Origin: CAZSDU01 sp964429135
GTDB lineage: Bacteria > Bacteroidota > Bacteroidia > Bacteroidales > FEN-979
DNA length: 64,000 nucleotides
Assembly: GCA_964429135.1 (NCBI GenBank)
Contig: CAYSAU010000003.1
Coordinates: 124,001-188,000 of the forward strand
Direction of reading: 5' to 3'
How positions within the stretch are numbered: position 1 is the first letter of the stretch; every line of letters starts with the position of its first letter. The notes below the pieces were generated by a model that saw nothing but the letters and a program-made list of their open reading frames with translations, was not told the origin of the DNA and made no database searches. Positions 8,801 to 16,719 of this stretch are shown piece after piece. The position numbers and the translations under genes were made by a program.

Positions 8801-9838
8801 TGAATCAAAGGGTGATGTTATCAGGCTGGCGGTTTCCGTAAACGTGGAGTTTGCGGTAGTGGTCCAATCCACATGGAAAGACCAAATTTTCAGGTAGTCG
8901 TTGGTAGTGGATGACCAGTCGTCAAAAAAGGTAAAATAATTAGGTTCATTGGTCTGTGGAGGAGTGGTTCCATCCCAATCGGAAGGCAGCATATTGGAAG
9001 GATTACTGCTGGCTCCCAGATCAAAATAAACCATCTGGGCAGTTACGTCTCCGGTCAGCATTTTGGAACGCTGAAGGGCACAGGCTCCTACACCTCCCCA
9101 GTATGACTGATTCACAAATTGATTAAACGACAGGTAATAACCATCAGGCCAGACTCCGAATTTCGGATAATCCGGCATTTTATTTCCGAATTCAAAAACA
9201 TAGCGATACCAGGCTCCGGTAGGATCCGAAGTCTGAGAAATGGCCACCAACTCAGCATTTTGTGAAGTAGAGGGTAAAGAAAATTCGGAGATAATCCAAC
9301 GTTGCGCTGCCTGGTCATAGAGTACCACGGGATCGCCGTCATTTGTGCCATTATAAGGAGCCGGAATTCCCGACCAGATGCTGCTTAATAAAGCCGGACC
9401 GAGAAGGACAGAGCCTGTTTTGGAATAAATAGCAAAATTACAGTTAACAACCTGAAAGTATTTATCTGGGCCAACATCTCCCTGAGTGTCGGGGGGATAA
9501 TATCCTAAAATATTGTTCATCCCATCAAAATTCTGAATGGGGGCAAGTGGAAGGAAAGTCCCATCCTGTTTTTGCCAAACCGGATCCTCAGGAAGGTTAA
9601 ATGGAGGGGTAATGAAATGGTTGAATTCTTTCATGCCGATTTTATTTTTTATTTCTTTCTCCGGGGCATTTTCATCCCTGACCACGGGGATCAGTTTCAT
9701 GTCTCGAAGAGGTGGGGTGACATCGGCATAAACGGCCTGTACAACTTTTGTTGGATAAAATACCGTCTGCTGGGCAGACAGTATTAGGGAAATGGAGACA
9801 AAAACGAATGTCAGAATAGGCAAAAGGCTTTTTTTCAT
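5855..9838 (-). CDS. Giant T9SS-sorted secreted protein: propeller-like region, FN3-like repeats, choice-of-anchor J, four BACON domains
   Basis: 1327 residues. Order: signal peptide (1-~22, ending LSAQ); a ~500-residue beta-rich region, probably propeller-like, with NDGDPVVLYD, MPDYPKFGVW and RWGDYSMMSVDPTDDQTFW motifs; two FN3-like repeats (~540-730; NGTINPNGLASTYHFEYG and the RAYATNGNGTFYG turn); a choice-of-anchor J / MAM-like domain (~732-890, NEGFES...CWSEEN...YGVCVDD); four tandem BACON domains (~893-1239); and a type A T9SS sorting domain (YPNPARG, ending KLVISK). BACON modules often bind carbohydrate or mucin. No catalytic site is evident. The ATG follows the M6 protease stop by one base (TAA-c-ATG on the minus strand), so translation is probably coupled. 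Close paralogue of the 12598-15786 product. Confidence 0.88.
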   Translation of the reverse strand: MKKSLLPILTFVFVSISLILSAQQTVFYPTKVVQAVYADVTPPLRDMKLIPVVRDENAPEKEIKNKIGMKEFNHFITPPFNLPEDPVWQKQDGTFLPLAPIQNFDGMNNILGYYPPDTQGDVGPDKYFQVVNCNFAIYSKTGSVLLGPALLSSIWSGIPAPYNGTNDGDPVVLYDQAAQRWIISEFSLPSTSQNAELVAISQTSDPTGAWYRYVFEFGNKMPDYPKFGVWPDGYYLSFNQFVNQSYWGGVGACALQRSKMLTGDVTAQMVYFDLGASSNPSNMLPSDWDGTTPPQTNEPNYFTFFDDWSSTTNDYLKIWSFHVDWTTTANSTFTETASLITSPFDSEICTATRGRCIPQPGTTVKLESLSDRLMYRLQYRNFGSHRSMVTNHTVDVDGTGHAGIRWYELRNTGSSWTIYQQGTYSPDASHRWVGSVAMNANGDIALGYSVSASTSVYPSIRYTGRRASDPLGQMTVVEQNIITGTGSQTGSYARWGDYSMMSVDPTDDQTFWFTTEYVQTTGATSWKTRIASFKFANTPTVITQDATSVTSSSAVLNGTINPNGLASTYHFEYGPSTSYGSNTAVLSAGAGTSSIAVNASISALTSGVTYHYRLVGENSDGTSNGSDMTFTPGAAAVTTTAASNITATTATAGGNVITDGGSSVTARGTCWNTTANPTVSGNHTTDGAGLGSFVSSLTGLAPTTTYHIRAYATNGNGTFYGEDLQFTSSCGIITALPFNEGFESSSLRPSCWSEENSNPAWQFIKGNGGSNPANAHTGVRNACLKDNSSAANLNKLITPVFDLTGYTNVQLSFWIYMQAWSGDQDELKVYYRTSSSGSWNLLSTYNTSVTTWTQKTLALTSLSAEFQIAFEGNAKYGYGVCVDDIQITGTPGVTLSVSPSNQNVTPPAGTTNFSVICPIAWTAVSNSTSWCTVTPSGTGNGTIVATYAENTSISSRVATITVSASGAPNQTVTVTQEGATPTLSVTPQNQNVTAPAGSTDFTVTSNTDWTVSSNASWCTPTLTGSGNGTILANYTENTSFDPRVATLTVTISGLSQSVTVTQEGALPTLAVQPSNQDVSAPAGFTTFNVSSNTSWTVTSNVSWCVPTASGTGNGVIDAVYEENTSTATRTAILTVTVSGLSPVTVTVTQSGAAPILAVQPSNQDVPFSAGSTNFSVTSNTVWSAISDAPWCIVTSSGSGSGTLMANYTANPSNIQRIAHIQVSVNGLSPVTVTVTQAPLVSVEELTEDGIRIYPNPARGVFRVVIDQGWKQIMEISVVDYTGKTIASKINQGEKEYEFDLSSSPQGAYMIKIKTENSILTRKLVISK
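6118..7165 (-). repeat. Four tandem BACON-domain repeats (~260 bases each)
   Basis: Within the 1327-residue protein, four copies of an ~86-residue module recur, each with the pattern LxVxPxNQxV...AGxTxFxVxSNTxW...WC...GxGNGT...NTS...TVTVTQ. The coding repeats are diverged in sequence but regular in length. The paralogue at 12598-15786 carries only one such module, so the array expanded here or contracted there. Confidence 0.8.
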
Positions 9839-9839
9839 G

Positions 9840-12524
9840 TTATTTTCGGATTATTCCCAGTTTTTGGGTGTGATTACTATGATCAGTTTTTATTTTAAGA
9901 ATATAAGTGCCGGATTTAAAATCAGAAATATCCAGGCTGAACTGCTTTTCTTCCTTGATATCTTTTTTTAGCAAACATCTCCCGTTCATATCCTGAACTT
10001 CAAGTTTTCCTTGCTGATGGTCTGATGGAGGAAGTTCTACCATAAAAATTCCGTTTCCGGGATTGGGAAACACCTTTATCCCGTCCTGAATCCGCTCCTC
10101 CATATCTACCGCTGTCCGGTCCTGAACAAGGATATCATCGATACACACCCCATAACCATTTCTGGCATTTCCTTCGAAAGCAAACTGAAAATGATCAGAA
10201 ATTTCCGGGAAAAGTAAGGTAATCTCAGTCCATTCTGTGAAGGGTTGGCTGAATTCTTGCAGACTGACCCAGGAAGAGGCTGAATCCAAGCGATAAAAAA
10301 CGGTGAGTCTGTCCTGTTTGCTCCCCCATTTAGCCATATAAAGCCAGAATTTTAGCTGGGTTTCAGGATAGGATAACAGATTAAATACCGGGCTGATGAG
10401 CATGGTTTTATTCTCATTGATAGTGCCATCTTTCAGACAGGCATTGCGATGACCGGAATGAGCATAGGCAGGGTGCCCGGCCCCGGCTCCTGTACCATTG
10501 CCTTCAACATATTGCCAGGCCGGATGAGGCGAACCTTCCGTCCAGCATGCCGGACGGTCGGAATTTGTTTCAAAATCCTCAGAAAAAGGAAGCGTAGCTA
10601 TCGTCTGACACCAGGTAATCGCATCTGATAATACGCCTGATGAATATGCATTTCCGGTCAGTACAGAAAAAGCTTTATAATAATAATGAGTGCCTGTCTG
10701 CAATCCGCAATGGTTGAAAAGCGTATTTGTCCCCTGAAAGATTACGGTGCCTCCACCAGCGATGGATGTACCTTCAGTATAAATAGTTCCATCAACAGGG
10801 ATCCCAAAGACGCCATCGGTACTGAAGGCGACCATGACCGGATTTCCATCCGGATTTAGATTCCAGCCAAGGTCGATTTGGGTATAATTGACCGGACTAG
10901 CCGAAAAATTCACAGGGTCATCGGGCATGGCACAAGCCATAAAACACATTGTTATCTCCTGGCTTACCGTGTTTTCCGTGATTTCAAGCAAAGGTTTTCC
11001 GGTATTGCTCCCTGCCCAGGACTTTGAATCCGGGAAGGACAAGTCGGTAAAACTATTCTTCCCAGTAAAACCAGGGAAGGGACAACCCCCGGTATTGATC
11101 TGGGAGAAAGTTGCCGGACTCACCCCGTTAGCAGTGGGGGAACTCGCTGCCACAGGAAACATCCCCTGATGCTCCGTGGCATTAATGGTATTGGAAGAAA
11201 AATGGCTCGAAAGAAAATTGCCATCCACATGATAAATGATCAGGCCATGGCCGGGGATGCCCTCATCGAAACCTGTCAGCTGACGATTTTCACACAGAAA
11301 ATATTCATTATCCGAAGTAGTATTGTATCTGATCACGTCAGGAAATAATTGTGCGTTTCTCAAGGTGATATAACCCTGTCCTGTAAGGACCTGGGGAATT
11401 GTCCAGTTGAAAAAATGCTTAATCCAGGCATTCGGGTGGGCGGGTTTTGAACCACTGTTCCCATTCCATGAACCTCCTGCCATCAGATCCCAGTTACCTG
11501 TGCCATTATACTGCCCTCCCGTTTCATAATCCGTATCGTAAAAATCAGGAGCTCCAAGGTTATGTCCGAATTCGTGACACATCACACCGATGGTACCCAT
11601 GCTACCGCCGTTTTTTTCGGGCATAGTTGTATAAGCATCCACCAATACTCCGTCAAATGTACATTGTGCCGGAGAAAATCCTGCTCCCGAAAGCGACCAG
11701 GAATGCGACCAGATATCCGCGGGATTGCCTGACTCCTCCTGTCCGCGGCCCTGATGAATAATGGCAACACCATCCACCACACCATCGCCGTTATTATCAT
11801 AATCCGCAAAATTAACACCCGCCTGGTTTTCAGCTGCTACCACCGCATCATGGGCAAACTCCCCCCATTTGGCACTGGGACCATAATAATCATGAGGTTG
11901 GGAGAGTGTTACCCATGTAGTCACCATGGTGGTTACCGAAAGGGCACCATAAGAAACTTCCAGATAATAATCCTTAAAACTTCCGCTACCGTTATAATTC
12001 ACCTGGTTCATGTAATTCAGGAAATTGTTCTGGGAAAAGGTTGTGGAGGTATTGGAAAAATTGGCCAGTATCATTAGCAACACCCTGTCGCCCGTGGTCG
12101 GGAAACCACCCATTGTAGTCGCTTTAGGCGATCTGCCGAAGACCAGCAACTGCTTCATCTCTTCCAGTTGTATCGGACTGAAGAACAACCCCGGCCGGAT
12201 ATTTTCAAGGAAAGCAATTTCCCGGGCATTCCGATTAGGTATTTGATGTGCCTGAATATTTGAAAAGCCCAGCTTGCCATCCTTCATCAGTATGGCATAT
12301 TCATAAGCGCCATCAGCGTTTGATAACAAGGTATAACCATCAGTAGTTGTTGCCCAGTGAATGAATTCATCCCCATGAAGAAAAATCGTAAGTGAAGAGC
12401 CGTCCGGCTGGAGGTATTCAACAGGAGCAGGATTGGCCGTGACAGCAACTAACTGTTTAAAAAAGCTAAAAACCAATAATGTCGTAAGCAATGCTGCCAC
12501 AACAAGATTCCATTTGAAATGCAT
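9840..12524 (-). CDS. M6-family secreted metalloprotease with choice-of-anchor J and T9SS sorting domain
   Basis: 894 residues. An N-terminal hydrophobic signal is followed by a propeptide-like stretch (to ~140) typical of immune-inhibitor-A-type M6 proteases, then the catalytic domain. The zinc site is CHEFGHNLGAPDFYD with H317, E318 and H321 and the downstream Asp/Gly that mark this clan. Upstream are the GDRVLLMILANF and SFKDYYLEVSYG segments characteristic of the family. A loose FN3-like part, a choice-of-anchor J domain (~665-820, ACWTEGSPHPAW...YGVCIDD) and a T9SS type A tail (FPNPGNG...) complete it. The product would be an extracellular or surface protease with broad specificity (family knowledge). 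It sits between two paralogous non-protease proteins that carry the same anchor-J module, and is translationally coupled to the downstream one. Confidence 0.92.
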   Translation of the reverse strand: MHFKWNLVVAALLTTLLVFSFFKQLVAVTANPAPVEYLQPDGSSLTIFLHGDEFIHWATTTDGYTLLSNADGAYEYAILMKDGKLGFSNIQAHQIPNRNAREIAFLENIRPGLFFSPIQLEEMKQLLVFGRSPKATTMGGFPTTGDRVLLMILANFSNTSTTFSQNNFLNYMNQVNYNGSGSFKDYYLEVSYGALSVTTMVTTWVTLSQPHDYYGPSAKWGEFAHDAVVAAENQAGVNFADYDNNGDGVVDGVAIIHQGRGQEESGNPADIWSHSWSLSGAGFSPAQCTFDGVLVDAYTTMPEKNGGSMGTIGVMCHEFGHNLGAPDFYDTDYETGGQYNGTGNWDLMAGGSWNGNSGSKPAHPNAWIKHFFNWTIPQVLTGQGYITLRNAQLFPDVIRYNTTSDNEYFLCENRQLTGFDEGIPGHGLIIYHVDGNFLSSHFSSNTINATEHQGMFPVAASSPTANGVSPATFSQINTGGCPFPGFTGKNSFTDLSFPDSKSWAGSNTGKPLLEITENTVSQEITMCFMACAMPDDPVNFSASPVNYTQIDLGWNLNPDGNPVMVAFSTDGVFGIPVDGTIYTEGTSIAGGGTVIFQGTNTLFNHCGLQTGTHYYYKAFSVLTGNAYSSGVLSDAITWCQTIATLPFSEDFETNSDRPACWTEGSPHPAWQYVEGNGTGAGAGHPAYAHSGHRNACLKDGTINENKTMLISPVFNLLSYPETQLKFWLYMAKWGSKQDRLTVFYRLDSASSWVSLQEFSQPFTEWTEITLLFPEISDHFQFAFEGNARNGYGVCIDDILVQDRTAVDMEERIQDGIKVFPNPGNGIFMVELPPSDHQQGKLEVQDMNGRCLLKKDIKEEKQFSLDISDFKSGTYILKIKTDHSNHTQKLGIIRK

Positions 12525-12597
12525 CAGAAAATGTTTAAAATTAATGTAACAACCATGGGGTCAGATAGTCAAATCCATTGAAGCCGTCTTCGAAAAT

Positions 12598-15500
12598 TTA
12601 TTTAAGGATAATCAGTTTCTGAACCATAACCTCGTCCTTTGATCTTAGGATGAGATGATATGTTCCTTGTTTCATACCTGAGAAATCAAGTTGATATTGC
12701 TTCTCTCCATGAAACGAACCAGTAAAGATTTCTTTTCCGCTGAAATCCATTACCCTGATTTCAAGGTTAAGGATTTCATAATTTTTACTCATCAGATAAA
12801 AAACTCCAGGAGTAGGATTTGGATATATTCTGATCTTTCCTTCCTGGATGTCCGGAATGGATACCGTGGAAGCATCCTGTGTAAGTGTCACTTTGACGAT
12901 CGGCAAACCGGGTACTTTCACCCGTATGGTATCAACCCTGGGAACATACATGAAATTCTCTTCATAACTGGCCAAGATGGTTCCATTTCCGCTACCGTAT
13001 GGAGTAACTGTACACCACGGCTCATCGCTGCTAACCGTCCAACTTGTATTGGAACTGACCGAAAAATCTGCTGTGCCGGGCAGGGCTTCAACATTCTGGT
13101 TATATGGAGATACTGTTAAGGTCGCTGTAGTGGTTCCGATGATTAAAATATCATCTAAACAAACTCCGTAACCTCCTTTGGCATTGCCTTCAAAAGCAAG
13201 CTGAAACTGATCGGAAACACCCAATAATGGGATGGTTTGTTCGGTCCAGGAGGCTACTGATAGGGTATAATTCGCCAGGGTGATCCAAGGTTCGGAGGGA
13301 GAAGTACGATAATAAACGATCAGGTTGTCTTGTTTGCTTCCCCATTTTTCCATATACAACCAGAATTTCAGTTGCACATCTACATACATGGAGAGATCAT
13401 AAACCGGGCTGATCAACTTATTTTTATGGGAAGCTGTCGACTCATCTTTCAGGAGGGCATTGAGGCTGCCTGTATGAGCAGAGGCAGGATGTCCCGATCC
13501 GCTGCCCATCCCGTTCCCCTGAACAAAACGCCAAAACGGATCAGAATTTTCCTCAGACCAGCAGTTTGGACGAAGAGTGTCACTTTCAAAGCCCTCAGAG
13601 AAAGGAAGGTCGTTATAAATACCACAAAGTGTCGTAAATTTAAGATCATTCCCGTAATAAGTTCCATTCCCATTGGTGGCATAGGCCCGAACATGGTAAG
13701 TAGTTCCTGAGGATAAACCTTCTATCGGGGAAACAAAACTTCCGGTACCTGATCCGACCGTGGTATGATTCCCGTTGATATCCGGGTTTAGTGTGGTACC
13801 CCAACACACACCCCGGGCGACGACAGCAGAGCCACCGTCGGCCGTAACATTTGCACGAACGACCGCAGCGTTAAGAGTTATGTTACTCACAGAAGAAGTA
13901 ACCACCACGGCCGCCCCGGGAATGAAAGTCATGTCAGTGCCTTCAGTAAGCCCCTCCGCATTTTCTCCAACAAGACGGAAATGATAGGTGGTATCGATAT
14001 AGAGTCCGCTAAGCCCTGCAGTCACTCCCAGGCTTGAGGTTCCGGAACCGGCTGAGGTCAGGGTTGTGGAATTACCATAACTAACCGTGGTTCCCCATTC
14101 AAAATGATAAGTGGTGGCCAGACCATTGGGATTGATGGAACCGTTCAGGGTGGCAGAAGTCTCTGTTACTCCAGTGGCTGACTGAGTGATCACAGTTGGA
14201 TTATTGGCGAATTTAAAAGCAGCGATCTTTGTCTTTCGGGATTGCCCGCTTCCGATATATTCTGTGGTAAACCAAAACGTCTTATCATCACCGGGATCAA
14301 CTGACATGAGTGAATAATCTCCCCAGCGATTATAGGAAGTCTGAGCGTTAGCCCCGGCTTCAATGACCGTCTCCGGAATATCCAGCAATCCGTTCCCTGT
14401 GTTATATGCCGTCGAACTCTGACCACAATAATAAATACTCGGATAAATGCTTGTACTCGAAACAGAATAACCGAGGGCGATCTGTCCGCTCCCATTCAGC
14501 ATAACACTTCCCATCCAGCGGTTTGCAGCATCAGGGGCATAAGTACCTGCTTGCCTGACGGACCAGCTTCCACCTGTTTTCCTCAATTCATACCATCGTA
14601 TCCCGGCATGATCTGTACCGTCAACATCCACCGTATGACAACATACAATGGTCTGATAGGATCCGAAATTACGGTATTGGGGAACATTCATGATCACCTG
14701 TGGGATAGCATCCAGTTTGCGGGTGGTACCCGGTTGAGGAATATTATCCCAGGAGGATCCAAAATTTGAGTCGAAAGGAGGTACGCTCAATTGCTGGGAA
14801 CGCACGAATGTCGAGGCGGTTGGGACAGTCCAATTAACAGCCAGTTCGTAAATCCATAACTGATCGCTTCCGCCGCCAAAGGCATCATCGTTAAACGCGA
14901 TGTATAAACCTGGCGATCCCGTGGGGGCAAACGGACCATCATTATCAACAGGAGGAACACACATGAACCCATCAACGGAAGAGGGGCGGTATGGATTGTC
15001 GAAGCCAACCGACTGAGCTGTTTGTCCAAGTAACATCTTGGAACGTTCAAAAACGTAAATATCCTTGCCCGAATTGTTGTTATCCCCCATATAATATCCA
15101 TCCCTCCAGACGCTGAACTTCGGATAATCGGGCATTGATGCGACCTGAAAAGAGTAAGTATACCAGGTGCCTGTCGGATCGTTGGTGGTAGATACAGCCA
15201 TTAAAATATAGTCAGTGGACCCTGAAATCGAAAATTCGGTGGCCAGCCAACGGTCAGCCTGCTCATCATAAAGGATAATGGGATCGCCGTCATTGTAATT
15301 TGAACCGGGGACACTACCAAAAATCAGATTCATATTGGTTGGGCCGGCAACAAGAGATCCTGTCTTACTGTAAATGGCATAGACACAATTAATGGTTTGC
15401 ATGAAATGATTGGGACCTGTCACACCGTTGCAGTCCGGCGGAAAATAAGGAGAGTCCTGTCCATTGAAATTGACGATTGGGCCAGAAGGCTGGTGGGTTG

Positions 15501-15786
15501 TACCCATGTTTTGCTGCCATACCGGATCCGGACCCTGAGGTAAGGCAGTAGAAGCATAAGGATAGGAACGAAAGCGAAGCTGCTTATTTCTTTCCTTCTG
15601 CTCTGCCCTGGATTGCAATTGCTGAAATTCTTCATCGGTGATTCTCGGAAGGTCGCGTAAGGGTTTACTGATCCCTAAAAATGTACCTATCCCGATTTCA
15701 CTGGGATGAACCGGAATATTCTGGGATTGAAGGCCTGTCAAAGAAATACTTAGTAGTAAGAAAGAAAGGAGAAAAAATCTTTTCAT
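12598..15786 (-). CDS. T9SS-sorted secreted protein paralogous to the 5855-9838 product
   Basis: 1062 residues with the same architecture as the protein two genes downstream: signal peptide, ~500-residue beta-rich propeller-like region (NDGDPIILYD, MPDYPKFSVW, RWGDYSLMSVDPGDDKTFW), two FN3-like repeats (~530-720), choice-of-anchor J (~725-880), but just one BACON domain, then a T9SS sorting domain (YPNPTPG...). Extensive residue-by-residue similarity shows the two arose by duplication. First gene of the probable three-gene operon with the M6 protease; the gap to the protease is 73 bases and holds no obvious terminator. No catalytic motif is visible, so binding or structural function is the likeliest, possibly on the same substrate as the protease. 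Confidence 0.88.
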   Translation of the reverse strand: MKRFFLLSFLLLSISLTGLQSQNIPVHPSEIGIGTFLGISKPLRDLPRITDEEFQQLQSRAEQKERNKQLRFRSYPYASTALPQGPDPVWQQNMGTTHQPSGPIVNFNGQDSPYFPPDCNGVTGPNHFMQTINCVYAIYSKTGSLVAGPTNMNLIFGSVPGSNYNDGDPIILYDEQADRWLATEFSISGSTDYILMAVSTTNDPTGTWYTYSFQVASMPDYPKFSVWRDGYYMGDNNNSGKDIYVFERSKMLLGQTAQSVGFDNPYRPSSVDGFMCVPPVDNDGPFAPTGSPGLYIAFNDDAFGGGSDQLWIYELAVNWTVPTASTFVRSQQLSVPPFDSNFGSSWDNIPQPGTTRKLDAIPQVIMNVPQYRNFGSYQTIVCCHTVDVDGTDHAGIRWYELRKTGGSWSVRQAGTYAPDAANRWMGSVMLNGSGQIALGYSVSSTSIYPSIYYCGQSSTAYNTGNGLLDIPETVIEAGANAQTSYNRWGDYSLMSVDPGDDKTFWFTTEYIGSGQSRKTKIAAFKFANNPTVITQSATGVTETSATLNGSINPNGLATTYHFEWGTTVSYGNSTTLTSAGSGTSSLGVTAGLSGLYIDTTYHFRLVGENAEGLTEGTDMTFIPGAAVVVTSSVSNITLNAAVVRANVTADGGSAVVARGVCWGTTLNPDINGNHTTVGSGTGSFVSPIEGLSSGTTYHVRAYATNGNGTYYGNDLKFTTLCGIYNDLPFSEGFESDTLRPNCWSEENSDPFWRFVQGNGMGSGSGHPASAHTGSLNALLKDESTASHKNKLISPVYDLSMYVDVQLKFWLYMEKWGSKQDNLIVYYRTSPSEPWITLANYTLSVASWTEQTIPLLGVSDQFQLAFEGNAKGGYGVCLDDILIIGTTTATLTVSPYNQNVEALPGTADFSVSSNTSWTVSSDEPWCTVTPYGSGNGTILASYEENFMYVPRVDTIRVKVPGLPIVKVTLTQDASTVSIPDIQEGKIRIYPNPTPGVFYLMSKNYEILNLEIRVMDFSGKEIFTGSFHGEKQYQLDFSGMKQGTYHLILRSKDEVMVQKLIILK

Positions 15787-15833
15787 GGTTTATGTATAAA
15801 AGAAACTTGATCGTTCTTGGTTGAAATGCCATG

Positions 15834-15841
15834 CAAAGATA
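15834..15841 (-). promoter_or_regulatory. -7 box of the three-gene secreted-protein operon
   Basis: Minus strand TATCTTTG, 47 bases ahead of the ATG at 15786. It lies back to back with the plus-strand box at 15862-15869. Confidence 0.4.
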
Positions 15842-15861
15842 AAGAAAAACCATGTTTTATG

Positions 15862-15869
15862 TATATTTG
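15862..15869 (+). promoter_or_regulatory. -7 box of the dCMP deaminase gene
   Basis: Plus strand TATATTTG, 31 bases ahead of the deaminase ATG. Confidence 0.45.
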
Positions 15870-15900
15870 CTGAAACGTTGGGTTTTAATTTTTTCAATCA

Positions 15901-16389
15901 ATGGAAAACAAGCAAGGAAGGCCATCCTGGGATGAATATTTTATGGAAATAGCCGGAACGGTAGCTAAGCGTGCCACCTGCGACAGGGGAAAAAGCGGAT
16001 GTGTTATCGTTCGCGACAAACAGATACTCGTCACAGGATATGTAGGATCGCCCAAGGGATTACCCCATTGTGACGAAGTGGGACACTTGATGAAAAAAGT
16101 ACTGCATGAAGATGGCCATATCACCCAACATTGTATGCGTACTGTTCACGCAGAGCAAAATGCTATATGTCAAGCTGCCCGGCTGGGAATTTCCCTTGAA
16201 GGGGCTACCCTTTATTGCCGAATGACCCCTTGCCGGACCTGTGCCATGTTGATCATCAATTGCGGGATCGAAAGGGTAGTCTGTGAAAGAAAATATCATG
16301 ATGGTACGGATTCAGAGGAGATGTTTGGGCTTGCAGGAGTTTCCATAGAATACGTTCACGATGAAATCCAGCAGTACGAAAAACAGTAA
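15901..16389 (+). CDS. dCMP deaminase (deoxycytidylate deaminase family)
   Basis: 162 residues, standard for bacterial ComEB-type deaminases. It hydrolyses dCMP to dUMP, supplying thymidylate synthesis. The zinc site is complete: H83-A-E85 (catalytic glutamate) and P110-C111-R-T-C114. The N-terminal RPSWDEYFMEIA and ATCDRGKSGCVIV segments, the SPKGLPHCDE loop and a long histidine/cysteine-rich insert before HAE are characteristic of the dCMP branch rather than cytidine deaminase. Monocistronic: preceded by its own -7 box and followed by a convergent cold-shock gene. Family assignment is secure; regulation by dCTP, known in some members, cannot be read from the sequence. Confidence 0.93.
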   Translation: MENKQGRPSWDEYFMEIAGTVAKRATCDRGKSGCVIVRDKQILVTGYVGSPKGLPHCDEVGHLMKKVLHEDGHITQHCMRTVHAEQNAICQAARLGISLEGATLYCRMTPCRTCAMLIINCGIERVVCERKYHDGTDSEEMFGLAGVSIEYVHDEIQQYEKQ

Positions 16390-16405
16390 GCCCGGTCAGA
16401 ACAAC

Positions 16406-16434
16406 AAAAAAAAAAGCTTCACCGGAGTGAAGCT
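16406..16434 (-). terminator. Rho-independent terminator of the cold-shock gene
   Basis: Perfect 8-bp inverted repeat AGCTTCAC / GTGAAGCT (16415-16422 and 16427-16434) with a 4-base loop. Read on the minus strand it is followed by nine consecutive T. It lies 28 bases beyond the cold-shock stop. Confidence 0.8.
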
Positions 16435-16462
16435 AAATAGCATTATCGGGTGTGTGGCCAGC

Positions 16463-16654
16463 TTAAGCTCGCTTAACATTAACCGCGTTTAATCCTTTTT
16501 TTCCTTCCTGAAGATCGAAAGTTACATCATCACCTTCACGAATTTGATCGATAAGGCCTGAAGCATGAACAAAATGTTCTTTTTCAGAACCTTCTTCTTT
16601 AATAAATCCAAAACCTTTCGATTCATTAAAGAACTTTACTTTACCATTTTTCAT
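16463..16654 (-). CDS. CspA-family cold-shock protein
   Basis: 63 residues from the ATG at 16654 (MKNGKVKFFNESKGFGFI). An upstream in-frame ATG would add eight residues (MPIFLNYI) that do not belong to the family, so the shorter start is preferred. Both RNA-binding motifs are present: RNP1 KGFGFI and RNP2-like HFVHAS. A single five-stranded OB fold that binds single-stranded RNA/DNA and melts secondary structure, usually induced in cold shock or growth transitions. The DEAD-box helicase gene lies just upstream on the same strand (gap 65 bases), a frequent and functionally sensible pairing. It ends in a strong hairpin terminator. Confidence 0.93.
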   Translation of the reverse strand: MKNGKVKFFNESKGFGFIKEEGSEKEHFVHASGLIDQIREGDDVTFDLQEGKKGLNAVNVKRA

Positions 16655-16719
16655 AATATAATTTAAAAATATTGGCAAAGATAAGGCTTAATTTTAACAT
16701 AATTACAATTTTCTTAAAA

